A DNA stretch of 61,625 bases from NCBI GenBank assembly GCA_937870825.1, contig CALMZO010000260.1, positions 1 through 61,625 of the forward strand. The letters are read 5' to 3'. Of the stretch, positions 41,055 through 48,132 are shown piece by piece; position 1 is the first letter of the stretch, and every line of letters starts with the position of its first letter. Below the pieces are notes generated by a model. The model was not told the origin of the DNA. It searched no databases and worked only from the letters and a program-made list of their open reading frames with translations. Made by a program: the position numbers and the translations under genes. The DNA is from an uncultured Chloroflexota bacterium (GTDB lineage: Bacteria; Chloroflexota; Anaerolineae; UBA4142; SHND01).

Positions 41055-43064
41055 TCAGCACTTGTCACAAATCCATTTGACGGCTTGGTCCAAATCATCC
41101 GTCAGATGCCAAAGGTCAAGGTCTTGTGGTGAAACGGTGCGCCAACGTTCCACGTGCGCGGTCCGCACCCACTCGATAAGCGGCGCCCAATACTCGCGTC
41201 CGACAAGGACAACCGGTACGTCGCGGTCGGCTTTGCCGGTCTGAATCAACGTGCTGATGGTGAACAATTCGTCGAGGGTGCCGAAACCGCCGGGGAAAAA
41301 AACATAGGCAAGCGCGGAATAATCGAGCATGAATTTGCGCGACATGAAATAATGAAAGCCGATGCCTTGTGGGATGTTAAGTCCAATTACGCCTCGTTTG
41401 CCCTTTAAATCTCCCAGATTCAATTTGCCCGGCTCGGCAGGGATGTAGCAGGTCACGACGGCAACACCATCTTTTACATTGACTTCCACATTGAGTGTCT
41501 CCATGATATCGCGTTTGTCATCAAGCGTTGGGTTTTCCATACCTTCCGCGACATCGCGGCGGAATTGCAATGCTTTTTCTATTTTCTCATCTGTGATTCT
41601 TCTCTCGTTCAAGTCCCTTTGTAACTTGTCGCGGCGCGCCAATTGCTCCGCATAGCGTCTTTCTACTTCGTCAATTTGTCTTTCCAATGCTCTACCGATT
41701 GCCTTGCCCTTGGACTTTTTCACGGCTTCGGCAAGAACATTCACTTCTTCTTCTGTTTCTGTAATCATTTCAAGGAGCGTAGCGAGTTGCTCGCGCTTGG
41801 GGTCAAGTTCCTTTTCCTCCTGCGCTTGCGCCTCGCGCAGCAACCGCGCGAAGTCGTCTGCATTGATAATAAGGCCATAGAGGTAATCCCATACAAATTC
41901 ATCGAGTGCTTTGCCTGACACGGTTTTCTCCTCGCAGGACCTTTTTTCCAGTCCCGCAAAATAATGTGATTGACGGAGCGCGCATCGGTAGTAATGATAT
42001 TTGCGCGCTTGGTATCCAGTCATCCTCGCACCGCAACCGCATTTCGCGAATCCGCGCAGCAGGAAATTGCGCTTGCCATTGCGGCGTGCCATTTGCTTGT
42101 TGCGCTCGCGTTGAATCTGCGCGGCGTTCCACAGTTCGTGTTCAACAATCTGTGGGACTTGCATGGGCACTTGCTCGAATTCTGGGCGAATGCCGCCTTT
42201 TCCATCCACGCCAATCCGCTTGCCGTAGTGCCATACTCCAGAATAGGTTTCATTCTTGAGAATGAAATTGATTGTGCCGTCTGACCAAAGTCCCTCCTTG
42301 CGACGACGACGTCGCGGGTCACCTCCGCTCGGTGTGCGGACGCCCATCTCGCTCAATTTTCGCGCAATATGCCAATGGGTCAGACGCTTACCGTTTTCGT
42401 CTCCGTATACATACCACTGGTAGATGAGCCGCACAATCTTGCTTTCGCTTTCGTTGACAACCAAAGCGCCATCTTCATACCGGTAACCATACGGAATGCA
42501 ACCGCCGCCAACAACCTTGCCGGCTTTGGCTTTGCCCCAACGTCCGCGTGTCGTGCGCTCAACAATCTTTTTGCGTTCGTCACTACCTTGCCATCCCTTG
42601 ATCACAAGGACAATATCGAGTTCGCTTTCGACTTTCCCAACATCGCAAGCGTGAACCTCCGTCCCGGCTCGCAGCCATGTACGCACAGATTGCAAGAGGT
42701 CAACAATGTCGCGCGAGAGCCGGTCAACCTGATAGGCGATCACCGCGTCTGCTTCACGCTCTTTTAGCATCGCAGTCATTTTCTTGCCTTCAGGTCGGTC
42801 CGTAATCGGCGTCGCGCCGCTATAGTCTTCCCTGAATTCCGCGACGACTTGATAGCCCAGGCTCTCGGCATACTTGCGGCATTGCTCCAATTGAGTCGGC
42901 AAGCTGTAGCCCTTGTCCGCTTGATCGTCAGTCGAAACTCTGGCGTAAATGACTGCCTTTTTCATTTGCTGCATGAGTTGCTCAATTTGAATCGCGGAGA
43001 GATTGCGGCAGCGCCAGAGTGATGCTAGAATCTGAAGCGTCGCCGCAATCTCTTGCGGTGTCAT
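41055..43064 (-). CDS. Large serine recombinase fused to the 3' half of a LOG (TIGR00730) gene
   Basis: The 669-residue open frame joins two unrelated parts. Residues about 34-555 are a large serine recombinase: MKKAVIYARVSTDDQ with nucleophile Ser44, a recombinase domain (GGCIPYGYRYEDG), a zinc ribbon (FAKCGCGARMTG ... YYRC) and a coiled coil (about 430-510). From about 560 on the sequence is the C-terminal half of a lysine-decarboxylase-like LOG protein: GFHYFMSRKFMLDYSALAY, FFPGGFGTLDELFTISTL, VVLVGREYWAPL, SPQDLDLWHLTDD. This is what integration into a LOG gene would leave at one att junction (near 41360-41400). The LOG 5' half is not in the window. The ATG at 43064 overlaps the small upstream gene (ATGA). 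Confidence 0.88.
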   Translation of the reverse strand: MTPQEIAATLQILASLWRCRNLSAIQIEQLMQQMKKAVIYARVSTDDQADKGYSLPTQLEQCRKYAESLGYQVVAEFREDYSGATPITDRPEGKKMTAMLKEREADAVIAYQVDRLSRDIVDLLQSVRTWLRAGTEVHACDVGKVESELDIVLVIKGWQGSDERKKIVERTTRGRWGKAKAGKVVGGGCIPYGYRYEDGALVVNESESKIVRLIYQWYVYGDENGKRLTHWHIARKLSEMGVRTPSGGDPRRRRRKEGLWSDGTINFILKNETYSGVWHYGKRIGVDGKGGIRPEFEQVPMQVPQIVEHELWNAAQIQRERNKQMARRNGKRNFLLRGFAKCGCGARMTGYQARKYHYYRCALRQSHYFAGLEKRSCEEKTVSGKALDEFVWDYLYGLIINADDFARLLREAQAQEEKELDPKREQLATLLEMITETEEEVNVLAEAVKKSKGKAIGRALERQIDEVERRYAEQLARRDKLQRDLNERRITDEKIEKALQFRRDVAEGMENPTLDDKRDIMETLNVEVNVKDGVAVVTCYIPAEPGKLNLGDLKGKRGVIGLNIPQGIGFHYFMSRKFMLDYSALAYVFFPGGFGTLDELFTISTLIQTGKADRDVPVVLVGREYWAPLIEWVRTAHVERWRTVSPQDLDLWHLTDDLDQAVKWICDKC

Positions 43065-43231
43065 CGTCGGCGTTCGATGATCTTGGCGGGTCGCGAACGC
43101 CGATTCGTTTTGGTTGGCGAATTACTTTGCATCCACACTTTAGATATGGCTATCACGACTTGCTGTAGCCAATCCACAAAGCGCGGAAGTTCTAATTCCG
43201 TTGCTGCGAGCGGTCGGATGTCAACCGACAT
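43061..43231 (-). CDS. 56-residue protein coupled to the serine recombinase
   Basis: The start has a near-perfect Shine-Dalgarno (AAGGAGGTG, 6 bases before the ATG at 43231), and the TGA overlaps the recombinase ATG. The product starts MSVDIRPLAATELELPRFVD, has a Trp-containing amphipathic helix (WLQQVVIAISKVW) and a strongly basic end (RRSRPAKIIERRR). It could be a recombination directionality factor or a translational lead for the recombinase, but no family is recognised. Confidence 0.65.
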   Translation of the reverse strand: MSVDIRPLAATELELPRFVDWLQQVVIAISKVWMQSNSPTKTNRRSRPAKIIERRR

Positions 43232-43266
43232 GGACTTCACCTCCTTGATTGCCGCTTTCGAGAAAT

Positions 43267-43315
43267 AAAAAATCGCTTGCCGAATTGGGCTGTAACAGCG
43301 CCAAACGACAAGCGA
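43267..43315 (-). terminator. Intrinsic terminator before the small gene and the recombinase
   Basis: On the minus strand TCGCTTG (43309-43315) pairs with CAAGCGA (43273-43279), with internal TTGG/CCAA and CTGT/ACAG pairs, followed by six T (43267-43272). It would stop transcripts coming from the RHH gene 36 bases before the small gene's start. Confidence 0.6.
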
Positions 43316-43349
43316 CGCGGAATCACGAGTGATTCCATGAAGGCGCGAA

Positions 43350-43377
43350 TGAACACGCCAAACCGATATGCTATAAT
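43350..43377 (+). promoter_or_regulatory. Promoter of the candidate ncRNA
   Basis: TGAACA (43350-43355) and a consensus TATAAT (43372-43377) are spaced 16 bases apart, with an upstream TG (TGCTATAAT). Transcription would start near 43384. Confidence 0.55.
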
Positions 43378-43383
43378 CGGCTC

Positions 43384-43476
43384 TAGCCTGTGCCGTTGGC
43401 TATTACAACGGTGCGGGTTAGTCCCTTGTGAGTGTTATCAGCACTCGCAGGGGACGTTATGTTTTATTTACTTTTT
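43384..43476 (+). ncRNA. Candidate structured small RNA with two adjacent long hairpins
   Basis: Stem 1 pairs 43384-43398 with 43406-43420 (15 pairs, 7-base loop). Stem 2 pairs 43421-43434 with 43442-43455 (14 pairs, 7-base loop). Six pairs are G-U wobbles that hold only for the plus-strand RNA and would be A-C mismatches on the other strand. The RNA begins 7 bases after a TATAAT and ends in a T-rich tail (43462-43476) that runs into the 3' end of the convergent RHH gene. Family unknown; an antisense or antitoxin-type RNA is possible. Confidence 0.6.
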
Positions 43477-43626
43477 CGGTTGCGCGGTTTCACGCTGAAC
43501 ATACTCTTCCAATGCAAGTATGATCTCTTGCGCCATACTGCGATGATTCTTTTTTGCCAGCGCTTGTATCTTTTTTTTCAAGTCCGCTGGGAAGTTGCGT
43601 ATATTCAGTTGTGTTTCGCGCCCCAT
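43468..43626 (-). CDS. Ribbon-helix-helix (Arc/FitA-like) DNA-binding protein
   Basis: The 52-residue protein starts MGRETQLNIRNFPADLKKKI and continues QALAKKNHRSMAQEII, the strand-helix-helix pattern of Arc/CopG/FitA-type repressors (LNIRNFP strand, RSMAQEI second helix). No toxin gene of the PIN type follows. The ATG lies 8 bases after a perfect -10 box, so the mRNA is likely leaderless. A palindrome over the promoter suggests autoregulation. It may control the island's recombinase or the neighbouring ncRNA. Confidence 0.78.
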   Translation of the reverse strand: MGRETQLNIRNFPADLKKKIQALAKKNHRSMAQEIILALEEYVQRETAQPKK

Positions 43627-43629
43627 TGT

Positions 43630-43663
43630 CTAGCATTATACTAGGCGACAGATTGCTTGTCAA
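43630..43663 (-). promoter_or_regulatory. Consensus promoter with palindromic operator for the RHH gene
   Basis: On the minus strand TTGACA (43658-43663) and TATAAT (43635-43640) are 17 bases apart. CTAG half-sites at 43630-43633 and 43641-43644 bracket the -10 box symmetrically, a likely operator for the RHH dimer. Confidence 0.75.
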
Positions 43664-43690
43664 GGGGCATCTGATTTTGATTTTTCAATT

Positions 43691-43906
43691 TTACGCGTTT
43701 GTTGTTTGGAAAATCGCATCAACCTGCCCGTCTGGTACGGTTTGCGGAGCGTCAGTTACGACGAGCAATGGCTGAAAACCCGCCGTTTCGCCGTTCCTTT
43801 GCTGTGCACGCTCGCGCTGTTCGCGCAACTCCCGCCCACGTCGGGCAAAAATTCGCAAGCACGCTATGAGAGCATCGTCCACCTGCGCTTGAGAGATTTC
43901 TTCCAT
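43691..43906 (-). CDS. Small hypothetical protein of the island
   Basis: The 71-residue product starts MEEISQAQVDDALIACLRIF, continues with a charged helix (ARRGRELREQRERAQQ) and has a short strand-like end (QPLLVVTDAPQTVPDGQVDA). AAGGAG stands 8 bases before the ATG at 43906. It lies just upstream of the RHH gene on the same strand, separated by that gene's promoter. No family is recognised. Confidence 0.6.
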   Translation of the reverse strand: MEEISQAQVDDALIACLRIFARRGRELREQRERAQQRNGETAGFQPLLVVTDAPQTVPDGQVDAIFQTTNA

Positions 43907-44191
43907 CGTCCAGTCTCCTTTATTTGTTTTCTTGGGAAGCGAGTTCGCTCAGAGCGAGCGTATCACGAGCTTGCACAACTTCAGATGGGCGCGCGAACGA
44001 AAACGCGAAGAATTTCGCGATCCGCGCATTCTTCTACTTTTCGCGGCTTGGCAATCTCTCTGGTAGAGTGCTAGACGGCAATTTGCGGAAATTGAGTTGA
44101 AGACTGCGTAAGAGGAGGCTAGTGGGCTTGAAAGCGGAGGAAAGCAGCGGAATTTGAACTGCGGCGCGTGATAAGCAGAGTACGTTCTGCT

Positions 44192-44884
44192 TTACAATCC
44201 CAGAGTGGGATCGAGCTCCAATTCGCTCGATTGCTTAATGAACACAAGGGGAATCGAATACGATCCAATCGTCAGTAGTTCGCGCCTTTGTTTTTTTGCG
44301 CGATTGATCAGCAAAAATAACTTTTCTGGATGTTCCACGCGGGGACTTGCGACGCGCCATTTTTCGTACTCGCTCGGAGAAGAAAAGACATAGAAAATTC
44401 GCGATGCACTTTCCACGGCAGCGAGATGTGCGGCGCATCCGGGTAGAAACGAGCGTGTCTTGCTCTTTGGGTCGGCAACAGATGCACCCAAGTCGACGAG
44501 AATTGAGTCATAGGACATACTCAATGTGCCGAATAGAGCGCGGATGAAATCATAGCCAGCCGTTCCACCCAAATAACTGCTTGCTAACCAATGCGCGTGA
44601 TTTGGCAGCAGCCACAAATTCTCTTCAATGGGAACGATTGCTTCCGTTATGGCGTCGCTTCGTAGCATGCCATCATTCCAGTACTCTTCCCCAAGTGTTA
44701 CAAATTTACTTTGGCTTTGATGATAAGATGCTGACAGTTCGACGCTCCACAAGTCGAGGTCAATCAGCAAGGTTCGTTTGTTCGCCCGCGCGTGTTCTAC
44801 GCCTAGCGCCCGAACTATCGTCGTCGCGCCAGCACCGTGCGTTTGGCCGATGACGACTTGGATCTCTGCTTGAGGTCGTGTCAT
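44192..44884 (-). CDS. ParA/MinD-like (SIMIBI) ATPase with degenerate P-loop
   Basis: The 230-residue protein begins MTRPQAEIQVVIGQTHGAGATT. The deviant Walker A of ParA/MinD proteins (KGGxGKTT) is changed to HGAGATT, with Ala in place of the phosphate-binding Lys. Walker A' is RTLLIDLDLWSVE and Walker B DSILVDLGASV. Such degenerate loops are known from TadZ/CpaE-like and FleN-like partners that bind but poorly hydrolyse ATP. It is divergent from the NACHT-like gene with 59 bp between the start codons, so a shared control region and a joint function are likely. Confidence 0.8.
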   Translation of the reverse strand: MTRPQAEIQVVIGQTHGAGATTIVRALGVEHARANKRTLLIDLDLWSVELSASYHQSQSKFVTLGEEYWNDGMLRSDAITEAIVPIEENLWLLPNHAHWLASSYLGGTAGYDFIRALFGTLSMSYDSILVDLGASVADPKSKTRSFLPGCAAHLAAVESASRIFYVFSSPSEYEKWRVASPRVEHPEKLFLLINRAKKQRRELLTIGSYSIPLVFIKQSSELELDPTLGL

Positions 44885-44943
44885 AATGCTTTCTATCTTA
44901 CAACATCTGCTATCATTCGCTCTGTTGTGAGGAGAACCAAAAA

Positions 44944-47310
44944 TTGTCCAGCACGAGAATTGAGACCGTTACCACCTTTGAGTCCAGATGGATGGATTTG
45001 ATCAACAAATTCATCGCATGGCTGAACGGCAGTGCCGCAGGCGATCGCCGCGACAAAAATGCGCAGTTGTTTGAGAACTTCTTGTCCGAATATCATTCCG
45101 AAATTCTCAAGCGACTCTATTTGGATTACACGCCCGTTTTCGGCAGCCAACTCATTGAGCAAGCGAAAGAAGATCAAGCCGCGCGCAAAGCAAAAGCGCG
45201 TGATATGGTTGCCCAAGCACGCATCGCAGATGCGCGCCATGCGATTGCGAAAGTGGTATTTCGATGTTTGGTCGAATCTATGCTGCTGCATCATCTTGAA
45301 AAGTTGAATCAGCCAAATCAAAACGTTAGCGCTCTGCGTCGAGAACTCGATCGCGTGCGCGGCGGAATTCTCATTCACATTCATAGTCTCTTGCGCGACG
45401 AGCAGCCCGCCAATGATTTTGGAATTCCTTTTGACACTCGCGTAGAGGACCCACACGAAAAACTAGCGGCGCAGAAGGCAGGCAAGTTTCAAATCCATAG
45501 AAATTTGATAAGCATCGGAACTCACGACACGACGCTTCCTTCCCGCATTCATATTTCGACCCTTGTTGCATTATTCCAAGAATTCCGCGATGAACTGCTG
45601 CCGAGTTATTTTACCGCGCGCGTTCGGTCGCGCGCGGCACGAAATAATTTTGCAGATGTGCTGGATAAGCCAAACACGAAAGAATGGATGAATCTGTTTG
45701 GAGCGGGAGCCGAATTGCTGCCAAGCGATTATGATTTGCGCGTATGGCAAGAATGGCACAAAAATTTCCGTCTCGCACTGGCATATCGTCTCGCGAAAAT
45801 TTATCACGCGCTCGTCGAAGAAAAGAAATTGGGCACAGACGCGCACACAAAATTCGGCCCGCTCTTTGCTGAAGCAACACACACGACACCAAAGCCAATC
45901 TTTTTTCGCGATAAATCCTTGGAGGCGCAGATCGCCACCACGGACGTTCAAGTCATTGACGTTGACAGCACTGCGTTAGTTGTCACATCTGCTGCGGATA
46001 CTCCAACCACAGATCGCCCCACGATTGCATTACCCTCTTTCTTGCATGTCCCGTTGACCATTCATACCAATCCGCAGAATGCGTCAACTGAGAACGACTT
46101 GGCATACTGTTTTTACCCGCCTTTCATCGAACCTGCCATTGAGTTTTGGGATTTTGCAACATACAAAACGTACGAGTTTACGCTAAAGGATTACCCAGTC
46201 CTTACACAAGGAAGATGCTTGATGAGCGCGCCCCCGTTAGGCGGAAAAACGTGGATGCACGGCGCGATGATTCGTCTGCATCATGCCCACCAACTCGGTC
46301 CTGTATTTTATTTAGACCTCGAAGATTTTGCGTATTCGGGATTATCGTTTTTTGCCTATGCCAGTCGAGAACTCAGTGCGCGTTTTGATCTCGATCGCGA
46401 ACGAGTATCGTGGGTGCAAGAGAAATTGTTTCACGCGGATTTTGCCAACCAAATTTTTTGGCATCTGGATGGTTGGGATCGTGTTCCCAATGAACACAAG
46501 CCCGGCGTTGCAATACGCTTGCGCGACCTTTCGCGATTTCTCCTTTCCAGCAGCGATCCGGTCCGAACGCGGCAACTGTTGGAACAAAACAAGCATCGAT
46601 TGAGTGGGATTGTTCGGCTGCTACCATTTGATGATGGGCGAATCGAAGAATATATCAACGCGTATGTTCATCTGGATGATGAAGTTAGTGCATCGCGGTT
46701 GCGGGAGCTTGCCAAGCAACTTCCCAATTTGGCAAAACTCCCGGGCGGCATCGAGCATATCTGCACGTATGCACGATCGGTTGACTTGGTGCGGATTCTT
46801 TTTGCGTTTCTCGACAAAACAGAATGGAGTTGGAATGGGCGTCCGATCAATACCGTAGCCCTTGTGGAGCGCGACACGGAGGCAGCGCTCGAAAAATCCA
46901 AATTCATTCAAGCAACATACGAAATCGTGAAACGGTCGCGCGTGGGGGGGGAGGATGCGACCATTGGAGACGCGCCGCGTTTTACGATTCAAGAATTTGC
47001 AGAAAAGTTGGAATGGGTTAAAGAATGGGAGCGCGAGAGAACTGCCCGTACTTATTTTGATCTGGCAACCCGCGCGCGGATTCTTGCGCGGACGCAGGAC
47101 GACGATGAGTCGTATCAACTGAACACTCCCGAAATTGGTTACTTGCTGGATGCGATGGCGCGCGCCCAAGTTAATCCGTTAGCGCAGTTGAATGAGGTAT
47201 ACCGACAAGTTCAAATAACGCCCGATAATTTGCGCGCAAAGATTGGCTTTGCCTATGCGGCTTGGCGCGCGCAGCTGTTTCAACTGGAAAATATCGGGAA
47301 GACGAAGTAG
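44944..47310 (+). CDS. NACHT-like STAND NTPase with unknown N-terminal domain
   Basis: The 788-residue protein starts at TTG 44944, supported by GAGGAGA 9 bases upstream. Residues 1 to about 390 form a helix-rich domain with no known motif. The NTPase core shows Walker A SAPPLGGKT (428-436) and Walker B IFWHLDGWDRVP (Asp509, Asp512), the D-G-x-D form of NACHT proteins, followed by a helical region with IVRLLPFDDGRIEEYINAYV, the usual NACHT post-core motif. The C-terminus is helical. G8 at 46944-46951 is a potential slippage site. With the divergent ParA-like gene it looks like a two-gene defence or signalling unit. Confidence 0.75.
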   Translation: MSSTRIETVTTFESRWMDLINKFIAWLNGSAAGDRRDKNAQLFENFLSEYHSEILKRLYLDYTPVFGSQLIEQAKEDQAARKAKARDMVAQARIADARHAIAKVVFRCLVESMLLHHLEKLNQPNQNVSALRRELDRVRGGILIHIHSLLRDEQPANDFGIPFDTRVEDPHEKLAAQKAGKFQIHRNLISIGTHDTTLPSRIHISTLVALFQEFRDELLPSYFTARVRSRAARNNFADVLDKPNTKEWMNLFGAGAELLPSDYDLRVWQEWHKNFRLALAYRLAKIYHALVEEKKLGTDAHTKFGPLFAEATHTTPKPIFFRDKSLEAQIATTDVQVIDVDSTALVVTSAADTPTTDRPTIALPSFLHVPLTIHTNPQNASTENDLAYCFYPPFIEPAIEFWDFATYKTYEFTLKDYPVLTQGRCLMSAPPLGGKTWMHGAMIRLHHAHQLGPVFYLDLEDFAYSGLSFFAYASRELSARFDLDRERVSWVQEKLFHADFANQIFWHLDGWDRVPNEHKPGVAIRLRDLSRFLLSSSDPVRTRQLLEQNKHRLSGIVRLLPFDDGRIEEYINAYVHLDDEVSASRLRELAKQLPNLAKLPGGIEHICTYARSVDLVRILFAFLDKTEWSWNGRPINTVALVERDTEAALEKSKFIQATYEIVKRSRVGGEDATIGDAPRFTIQEFAEKLEWVKEWERERTARTYFDLATRARILARTQDDDESYQLNTPEIGYLLDAMARAQVNPLAQLNEVYRQVQITPDNLRAKIGFAYAAWRAQLFQLENIGKTK

Positions 47311-47965
47311 ATGTTTCCAGCATTAAGTACCTCTGATAAATGAGGGCGTCTTGGTCGAGTGCGTTCGCCGCGCGCATTTTTTCGAGATAGCATTCATAGA
47401 TGTGCCGCATCGTGCGATTCCACAAGTCGTCGCGGAAATCAGGGCTGTCGAAATCGGCGGGCGTCACGCGATTTTCCTTCCATTGTTGGATCGCCTCACC
47501 AACGTGCTGCGGCTCCCAAATCCCTTGGTTCGCTCCGACCGCGCGCATTGCCTCCAACAATACTTGATGCGCTTCGGCTTGATTGTAGATGACGAGTTTC
47601 TTGAGTTGATAGCCGAGCCAGTCACCATACGCTTGCAGCATCTTGAGTCCGAGCGCATGATACGTGACGGCTGTGATTTGCTGCGCGAGGTCTGCGCCCA
47701 ACAATTTTTCAAGTCGCTGCACCATTTCGCGTGCCGCCTTGCGTGTGAACGTGACTGCAAGAATCGAAAGTGCGGACACGTTGCCTTGTTCGATGATGTA
47801 TGCGATGCGATACGTAATCGTGCGCGTCTTGCCCGTGCCTGCGGCAGCGTTGATGAGCACAGGTCCGTTGACGTAGCGGACAGGACCAATCTGGCTCGGC
47901 GACAAATCGTTCCAGTCGAACGGCGCGGAACCCAATTCAATAGGAATTGCAACTGTTGTGTCCAA
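47171..47965 (-). pseudogene. Truncated UvrD/Rep-type helicase (N-terminal third)
   Basis: The frame starts at TTG 47965 with MDTTVAIPIELGSAPFDWND and shows the UvrD Q/Walker A region GPVLINAAAGTGKTRTITYR, motif Ia FTRKAAREM and the following ITAVTYHALGLKML. Homology stops near residue 215 (LDQDALIYQRYLML, about 47318). The rest of the open frame simply reads through the antisense of the NACHT-like 3' end. At least two thirds of a helicase are missing, so it is a remnant. An alternative frame upstream (MREIMVRKTKLRGGEAGDIR) may be the original N-terminus, separated by a frameshift. Confidence 0.75.
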
Positions 47966-48082
47966 AGCGTTCGGCGACCGAGTTTGTTTGGTCTGATGTC
48001 GCCTGCCTCACCTCCTCGTAACTTTGTCTTCCTTACCATTATCTCTCTCACTTTAAGACAAATAAGAGTGCTTGAATTCGAG

Positions 48083-48123
48083 TATAATCACGAAAAGTGG
48101 GCATCCAATTGCAATTGCAATGG
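48083..48123 (+). promoter_or_regulatory. -10 box and palindrome before the DUF4062 gene
   Basis: TATAAT (48083-48088) lies 45 bases before the ATG, without a good -35. A CCAATTGCAATTGCAATGG palindrome (48105-48123) overlaps the leader and could be an operator. Confidence 0.4.
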
Positions 48124-48132
48124 ACATAGACC

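Noticed and set aside
43384..43455. tRNA-like gene
   Set aside because: Two long stems in tandem do not form acceptor, D, anticodon and T arms, and there is no CCA or T-loop consensus.
43935..44065. Short minus-strand frame (KNARIAKFFAFSFARPSEVV ...) before the 71-codon gene
   Set aside because: Codon use looks protein-like, but a TAG precedes it and there is no start codon or Shine-Dalgarno; at most a remnant.
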